From an uncultured Eubacteriales bacterium (GTDB lineage Bacteria; Bacillota_A; Clostridia; Oscillospirales; CAG-272), in assembly GCA_900555345.1 (NCBI GenBank), contig USKS01000087.1:1-6498 (forward strand): a stretch of 6,498 nt of DNA, in the 5' to 3' direction. Position 1 is the first letter of the stretch; each line of letters begins with the position of its first letter. The position numbers and the translations under genes were made by a program. The notes below the pieces were generated by a model. The model saw only the letters and a list, made by a program, of their open reading frames with translations, was not told the DNA's origin and made no database searches. This document shows positions 1 through 6,498 of the stretch, piece by piece.

Positions 1-418
1 GTGCAACGTCCCAGTCTTCCCAAGGCTCAAGCGCCTCAAGAGCCGCTTTTTCGTCCGCCGCCTGAGTTTTAAGCTTTGCCATTCTGTCGCTGAGAGCGCA
101 GGCAGTTTTCGCCTCGCCCAGCGTTACGGCATCAAGTCCGCTGTCGAAATCGTCGATGGACGCCGTTTTCGCTGCATCGAACATGGAATACTTCGTGCAG
201 TCATACTGCATAAGAAATTCAACCGCGCGCTTTGCCGTTGCAATATCGCTGGCGAGTGCCTCCGACGCTTCTTTTGTATCCGTCGGCGCAAGTGTCCCGT
301 CCGAAGTATCGGTTTCGGATATCTCAACGCAGCAAAGCTTTTGCAGAGCGGCTATCAGCCGTTCGGTGTCGTCTTTCATGACGACAGCCGACAGCTTTTT
401 CATCTCGCTTACTGCCAT
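1..418 (-). CDS. ntpI: V-type ATP synthase subunit I, N-terminal part (gene runs off the left edge)
   Basis: Subunit I (the subunit a homologue) is the large membrane stator subunit of bacterial A/V-type ATPases. Its cytoplasmic N-terminal arm contacts the peripheral stalks and its C-terminal membrane half forms the ion path next to the c-ring. Only 139 residues are visible, with no stop before base 1. The start reads MAVSEMKKLSAVVMKDD, the usual family opening, and is followed by an ERLIAALQKLCCVEI strand/helix pattern. Near residues 129-138 comes LEPWEDWDVA, matching the conserved LxPW motif before the coiled-coil arm. ATG at 418 is chosen from family alignment. It lies inside the end of the upstream subunit H gene (10-base overlap). 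Only a poor GGGGG Shine-Dalgarno about 11 bases upstream is seen, so translational coupling is likely. The remaining roughly 500 residues, including the membrane part, lie outside the window. Identity is confident; completeness cannot be judged. Confidence 0.9.
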   Translation of the reverse strand, partial: MAVSEMKKLSAVVMKDDTERLIAALQKLCCVEISETDTSDGTLAPTDTKEASEALASDIATAKRAVEFLMQYDCTKYSMFDAAKTASIDDFDSGLDAVTLGEAKTACALSDRMAKLKTQAADEKAALEALEPWEDWDVA

Positions 419-729
419 TTTTCAAATATCCCCCGGACTATTTCGTTTACCGCCGCGTTCATGTTGCCGTCGGCGGCGGCTATCATTTTCTTTGCTTCGC
501 CTCTGGCGGCAAGGACCCCGTCGCTGACGACTGCGTCAGCCTTGCGGCCCGCTTCCTCGGCGGATTCCTTCGCTTCGGCTTGCGCCCGCGCGCGGGCTTC
601 TTCAACGATTTGCCTTGCCCGCTCGTTTGCGGCTTTTTCCTCCGCGGCTCTTTTTGCCGCGGCGCCTGCCGAAGTCTCTTCCGCCCAAGCCTCGGCTTGT
701 CTTATCATATCGATCGCTTCGTTTGCCAC
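409..729 (-). CDS. V-type ATP synthase subunit H (G-like peripheral stalk subunit)
   Basis: This is a short, highly charged, Ala/Glu/Arg/Lys-rich protein of 106 residues, almost entirely helical. Heptad-like AxxxAxxE spacing runs from about residue 5 to residue 75. That is typical of the G/H stalk subunit (AhaH in archaea), which pairs with subunit E to form the peripheral stalk of A/V-type ATPases. The family is weakly conserved, so the call rests on composition, length and being immediately upstream of subunit I. The tail IVRGIFEKWQ ends at a TAA overlapping the subunit I start. The start is uncertain: a GTG at 729 has an AAGGAAGG ribosome binding site at good spacing and is chosen here. 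A TTG at 735 is in frame but abuts the binding site; it would add two residues. This gene is first in the operon, behind the promoter at 800-828. Confidence 0.85.
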   Translation of the reverse strand: MANEAIDMIRQAEAWAEETSAGAAAKRAAEEKAANERARQIVEEARARAQAEAKESAEEAGRKADAVVSDGVLAARGEAKKMIAAADGNMNAAVNEIVRGIFEKWQ

Positions 730-748
730 ATTCAACCTTCCTTTGCAG

Positions 749-787
749 CCGAATTTTTTTCGGATATGAGTTTCGGGGCACAGCCCC
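749..787 (-). promoter_or_regulatory. 5' leader of the ATPase operon with two small hairpins
   Basis: Between the predicted transcription start (about 793) and the subunit H ribosome binding site, the transcript would contain two perfect small stem-loops. The first is GGGGC/GCCCC with a three-base loop (775-787). The second is CCGAA/TTCGG with an A5 loop (749-763). Neither is followed by a T-run on the minus strand, so neither looks like an attenuator terminator. They may stabilise the 5' end or modulate ribosome access. No known riboswitch core was recognised. The pairing is directly visible; any function is inference. Confidence 0.4.
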
Positions 788-799
788 TCTTACTTTTTC

Positions 800-828
800 A
801 GTATATCACACAAATTGTCGATTTTCAA
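800..828 (-). promoter_or_regulatory. SigA-type promoter of the V-type ATPase operon
   Basis: On the minus strand a -35 box TTGAAA (823-828, 5/6 to consensus) is followed by a 17-base spacer and a -10 box TATACT (800-805, 5/6). An extended TG motif sits directly upstream (TGA-TATACT). Transcription would start near 793, giving a leader of about 60 bases before subunit H. Position, spacing and extended -10 all agree, and the block is AT-rich within GC-rich surroundings. No operator could be assigned. Confidence 0.75.
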
Positions 829-853
829 GGAAATTTTATGCATACACTACAAC

Positions 854-902
854 CTGACAATGTATATAATAATAGGTATATAACATTTCAACAATTTGTC
901 AG
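854..902. repeat. AT-rich nested inverted repeat between the small gene and the ATPase operon
   Basis: CTGACAA (854-860) and TTGTCAG (896-902) are perfect 7-base inverted arms. Between them lies an imperfect inner palindrome, ATGTATATA against TATATAACAT (860-886). The element covers the last codons and the TGA of the gene at 888-1223. No T-run follows on the minus strand, so it is a poor intrinsic terminator. A second possible minus-strand promoter lies inside it: TTGAAA at 886-891, 17-base spacer, TATATA at 863-868. It is weaker than the one at 800-828. The element could be an operator or an mRNA 3'-end structure; neither can be decided from sequence alone. Confidence 0.4.
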
Positions 903-1223
903 AACGCCTCGCTGCCATACGTGCTCAAGGATGCGGCTGTCCGTACGGCGTCCGCCCTCGGTCACGGTAAGATTCACCCTGACGCGCACTCCGTCCGCCT
1001 TGCCGCCGCGTTTTTCAACGGCGCAGTCGGCGACGGCACGGTATCTCGCGCCGCGGGGAAACGACGCGCCGCCCGCATACTTCTCCGCCTCGCAAAGAAG
1101 GCTTTCGTAAAAGCCGTTCATCCTGCACGCCCACTTTTCCTCGCACTTTTCCTCCGGTGTAAAAAACGGAAGCCTTGCAAAAAGCGCGCCGCGCATATAC
1201 TGCTTTATTTCCGCAGTCATCAT
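888..1223 (-). CDS. Hypothetical protein, 111 residues
   Basis: I do not recognise this protein with certainty. It is small, soluble and basic, with no signal peptide or membrane segment. An amphipathic N-terminal part runs through ARLPFFTPEEKCEEKWACRMNGFYESL (about residues 16-42) with a helix at MNGFYESLLCEAEKYA. A strand-rich part follows (about 60-103: ARYRAVADCAVE, VRVNLTVTEGG, DSRILEHVWQRG). A short helix followed by beta strands with an 'RMNxFYxxL' motif is loosely reminiscent of the DUF3298/RsiV-like fold seen in many Clostridia, but this is only a resemblance. The start has two adjacent ATGs (1223 and 1220) behind a strong AAAAGGGGG site at 1228-1236. It stands alone between two operons, with a weak promoter candidate at 1299-1327 and no clear terminator of its own. 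The good ribosome binding site and a composition like that of its neighbours favour a real gene. Confidence 0.65.
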   Translation of the reverse strand: MMTAEIKQYMRGALFARLPFFTPEEKCEEKWACRMNGFYESLLCEAEKYAGGASFPRGARYRAVADCAVEKRGGKADGVRVRVNLTVTEGGRRTDSRILEHVWQRGVLTNC

Positions 1224-1457
1224 GCCGCCCCCTTTTGAATATCTGTCTCACTTATTCTATGCAGGCCGCGGCGATACTATTTCACGCATGCTGATAACAG
1301 TATACACAAAACAGTTTCCGTATAAAACGGTCAAAGAAAAGCAAACTGATACAAATTCAGACCTATTTCGCAAGCTGTATGAAATTTAGGCATCGGAGAG
1401 GATTTGCCCAAAGGCATCCGCAATAATGTAAAGCCGCAGATACGGTCTTCGGAGTGC
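1224..1457. other. Intergenic region with weak signals only
   Basis: This stretch is more AT-rich than the flanking genes and has no convincing reading frame on either strand. It holds the ribosome binding site of the small gene (1228-1236), a weak promoter candidate (1299-1327) and a modest hairpin at 1400-1419. In that hairpin GGATTTGCC pairs with GGCATCC around a CAAA loop, with two bases bulged. I see no tRNA, known riboswitch or repeat family here. Confidence 0.5.
1299..1327 (-). promoter_or_regulatory. Weak promoter candidate for the 111-residue gene
   Basis: On the minus strand TATACT (1299-1304, 5/6 to the -10 consensus) lies about 75 bases upstream of the ATG. The only possible -35 at 17-base spacing is TTTTAT (1322-1327), a poor match. 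A better TTGACC (1329-1334) is 24 bases from the -10, which is too far. An activator-dependent promoter is possible, but the evidence is thin. Confidence 0.3.
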
Positions 1458-1487
1458 AAAAACCACGCGGTAAAAGCGCCCGCGAGG
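1458..1487 (-). terminator. Second (distal) intrinsic terminator after the hydrolase gene
   Basis: On the minus strand CCTCGCGG (1480-1487) pairs with CCGCGTGG (1463-1470) around a nine-base loop with one T-T mismatch. TTTTT (1458-1462) follows directly. It sits immediately behind the first terminator and gives a tandem stop for the cca-ligA-hydrolase unit. Confidence 0.65.
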
Positions 1488-1496
1488 TACGGATGT

Positions 1497-1522
1497 AAAA
1501 AGACCGCGCCTACAGGCCGCGG
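1497..1522 (-). terminator. First intrinsic terminator, overlapping the hydrolase stop codon
   Basis: On the minus strand CCGCGGCC (1515-1522) pairs with GGCGCGG (1504-1510), leaving one bulged G. The loop is TGTA and the tail TCTTTTT (1497-1503). The left arm encodes the last residues of the hydrolase, and its TAG stop straddles the loop, so ribosomes finishing the gene would cover the hairpin. Confidence 0.75.
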
Positions 1523-2844
1523 GCTTTAAGGTCGGATACAAGGCCGACATAGAATTCTCTCACGTCAAAGCCGGGGATATTCTCACGGTTAAGATCGATA
1601 ATGTCTCCGTGGGATATTCCGCGCTCGCCCTCGGGCTCGACAAGAACAAAATCCTCGCCCCAGCGGGCACTCTCAACGCTGACAAGGCCGTCGCCATCTC
1701 CGTCAAAATATTTTGCGAGCTTATATGTAAAATTCAAGGGGAATTTTCCTCCGCAGGCTTTTTTCATTTTCGACATCACTCCGCGGCAATATATCCCCTG
1801 CGGAACCGGGGTTTCGGCGTCGAATTTTTTGCATTTCTCCGCAGTCAAATCGTCCACGGCCGCCAGAAAGTCGGGGCGTCTGTCTCCCAAAACGCGCGCT
1901 GCGCGGTTGTATGTACGCGCAAGCTTTTGCTTCAGATTACACGGCGCGATCTTCAAAAGATAATCGGCAAACTCGCACCCTCTGTGCGGAGTGTTTATCG
2001 TTGTCAGTGACGCAACATACGGCGCGGCACCGCAACAGAGCGCCGACCTCATATCAAGCCCGCCCTTTGAATGTGCAATAACATTAAGCTTTTCGCATCC
2101 CGTTTCGGCGACAATCAAGCGTATTCTGTCTGCAAGCTCCTTGCCGCTGTCAGATACCGACGCTGCGGACTGATGATCGCCGTAGTATATTACAGCACCG
2201 TTTTTTCGAAGAGCCGCAGGTATACGTCCCCAGTAGTTTATATGTTTGAAATCCCTGAAAAAAACTCCGTGCACAAAAAGCAGCGGATACTTTGTGCGGC
2301 AGACCTTATCTCCCTCGCGGCTTTTATCAAGCGTTTGCCTGTAGGTTTCAAATCCGACCTCTCTGCTGCAAAGACGAACTATGCGCCGCAGCATTATGAG
2401 GTGCAGAACGGGTATCATCCCGCAGAGAATACCGAGAAGTCGCTGCTTTATGCCAAGCTGCAGAGAGAGGCAATATACAGTTATAATGCCCACCCAGAAC
2501 TGAAAAGCGAGGGCAGCGGCGCACACTCCCGCGCTTATGAGCCAAAGGCGCATATCCTGCGGCACGCATACAAACAAAAGGACAATATGGTACGCTGCCG
2601 AGATGCAAAGACATATAACAAAGCATTTCAGCGTTTCGCTGCCCCAATTGAGAAAAAACAGCCGCGCTCCGGAAATCTCTATGCCGGAAAGCATTGTCAG
2701 AAAAAGTCCTGCCGAAAATAAAGCAGCGGCTGCCGGCGCAAGACCGTATGCACCGAAGCGCGCAAGAAAATATACGCAGTTTGCGCCCGCAGCGCATAAA
2801 ACGGCGCAAAGAGCCCTCGGGACCCCGCTTGCATATCTTCTCAT
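1510..2844 (-). CDS. Membrane-anchored lipase-type alpha/beta hydrolase
   Basis: The protein has 444 residues in two parts. Residues 1-155 are hydrophobic, with about five membrane segments (roughly 11-28, 35-53, 73-93, 100-128, 134-152). Residues 186-440 form an alpha/beta-hydrolase domain of the triacylglycerol-lipase type. The oxyanion region is LLFVHGVFFRD (H192-G193). The nucleophile elbow is AHSKGG (S259), an Ala-for-Gly variant of GxSxG. The likely acid is D385 in DGDGDGLVSVES, and the likely His is H412 in SHGDIIDL. The lipase motif TINTPHRG (283-289) is also present. It probably acts on lipids or other hydrophobic esters at the membrane; the substrate is unknown. The membrane part is rich in cysteine. 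Orientation is ambiguous because positive charges occur at both ends. ATG at 2844 is chosen because a perfect GGGAGG lies six bases upstream; an upstream in-frame ATG at 2940 would translate the hairpin at 2901-2934 and has no good site. Last gene of the cca-ligA unit. Confidence 0.85.
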   Translation of the reverse strand: MRRYASGVPRALCAVLCAAGANCVYFLARFGAYGLAPAAAALFSAGLFLTMLSGIEISGARLFFLNWGSETLKCFVICLCISAAYHIVLLFVCVPQDMRLWLISAGVCAAALAFQFWVGIITVYCLSLQLGIKQRLLGILCGMIPVLHLIMLRRIVRLCSREVGFETYRQTLDKSREGDKVCRTKYPLLFVHGVFFRDFKHINYWGRIPAALRKNGAVIYYGDHQSAASVSDSGKELADRIRLIVAETGCEKLNVIAHSKGGLDMRSALCCGAAPYVASLTTINTPHRGCEFADYLLKIAPCNLKQKLARTYNRAARVLGDRRPDFLAAVDDLTAEKCKKFDAETPVPQGIYCRGVMSKMKKACGGKFPLNFTYKLAKYFDGDGDGLVSVESARWGEDFVLVEPEGERGISHGDIIDLNRENIPGFDVREFYVGLVSDLKARGL

Positions 2845-2850
2845 AATCCG

Positions 2851-2856
2851 CCTCCC
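2851..2856 (-). promoter_or_regulatory. Ribosome binding site that fixes the hydrolase start
   Basis: On the minus strand GGGAGG lies six bases before the ATG at 2844, close to ideal Shine-Dalgarno sequence and spacing. It argues against the 32-residue N-terminal extension possible from 2940. Confidence 0.8.
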
Positions 2857-2900
2857 GTCCTTCGCATAAGCTTTTGCTTTTGTTTTTTCTATGCACTTTG

Positions 2901-2934
2901 ACCGCCCCCCGAAGCCAAGGCTTCGGGGGGCGGT
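2901..2934. repeat. Strong 16-bp hairpin between ligA and the hydrolase
   Basis: ACCGCCCCCCGAAGCC (2901-2916) is perfectly complementary to 2919-2934, leaving only AA at the tip. The stem starts ten bases beyond the ligA stop. It has terminator shape, but the T-run (TTTT, 2934-2937) follows it on the plus strand. On the minus strand, where all genes are transcribed, the stem is followed by CAAAGTGC with no T-run. It may act as an RNA stabiliser or processing point between ligA and the hydrolase, or stop antisense transcription coming from the left. The structure is certain; the role is inference. Confidence 0.6.
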
Positions 2935-2943
2935 TTTCATATA

Positions 2944-6407
<3,464 letters not shown>

Positions 6408-6437
6408 CGTACCGTTCCTTTCGTTTATCTACTGTTT

Positions 6438-6466
6438 ATTATAACCGTTTTTCGCTTCAAGGTCAA
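6438..6466 (-). promoter_or_regulatory. Near-consensus SigA promoter for cca-ligA
   Basis: On the minus strand TTGACC (6461-6466, 5/6) is separated by exactly 17 bases from a perfect TATAAT (6438-6443). Transcription would start near 6431, giving a short leader of about 24 bases before the cca start. The match predicts strong constitutive expression. The 32 bases beyond 6466 hold nothing recognisable. Confidence 0.85.
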
Positions 6467-6498
6467 CCGAAATATGAAAGCCGCGCCGAGGATTTTCG

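Noticed and set aside
865..870. Perfect TATAAT on the plus strand
   Set aside because: No -35 box at proper spacing (ATACAC) and no plus-strand gene downstream; probably a by-product of the AT-rich palindrome.
2071..2721. Plus-strand open frame of 216 residues opposite the hydrolase
   Set aside because: It is antisense to a gene with clear membrane and lipase motifs; no domain or ribosome binding site supports it.
2901..2934. Ordinary intrinsic terminator for ligA
   Set aside because: The required T-run is absent on the minus strand; only the plus strand has one.
2845..2940. 32-residue N-terminal extension of the hydrolase
   Set aside because: It would translate the hairpin at 2901-2934 and lacks a ribosome binding site, whereas ATG 2844 has an ideal one.

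Overview
The window looks like chromosomal DNA of an anaerobic Gram-positive clostridium, probably a moderately GC-rich gut or rumen Clostridia lineage such as the Oscillospirales/Ruminococcaceae. This placement is inferred from several things: an NAD-dependent LigA, a class II CCA-adding enzyme with an HD domain, a bacterial A/V-type ATPase operon, SigA-like promoters, strong G-rich ribosome binding sites, and clostridial-style protein motifs. Isoleucine is written mostly as ATA despite the fairly high GC content. No mobile elements, CRISPR arrays, tRNAs or rRNAs were seen.

All recognised genes lie on the minus strand, so the window reads biologically from right to left. At the right end a near-consensus promoter (6438-6466) drives cca (5007-6407, CCA tRNA nucleotidyltransferase). 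Twenty bases later comes ligA (2944-4986, NAD-dependent DNA ligase). A very strong GC-rich hairpin (2901-2934) follows ligA; its T-tract lies on the wrong side to terminate ligA transcription. Next is a predicted membrane-anchored lipase-type alpha/beta hydrolase (1510-2844), which ends in two tandem intrinsic terminators (1497-1522 and 1458-1487). These close the cca-ligA-hydrolase unit.

A 230-base intergenic stretch with only weak signals precedes a small unrecognised gene (888-1223). Its 3' end overlaps an AT-rich nested inverted repeat (854-902). A good extended -10 promoter (800-828) and a short leader with two small hairpins then lead into an A/V-type ATPase operon. The window holds its first gene, the peripheral-stalk subunit H/G-like coiled coil (409-729), and the first 139 residues of subunit I (1-418), which overlaps H by 10 bases. 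The rest of that operon lies beyond base 1.

Functionally, cca and ligA are housekeeping genes for tRNA maturation and DNA replication/repair, and the left-hand operon encodes an ion-translocating rotary ATPase. The hydrolase and the 111-residue protein are the least characterised parts. I did not find convincing evidence for a new multi-gene system; the most interesting items are the membrane-hydrolase fusion and several RNA/DNA secondary structures between genes.
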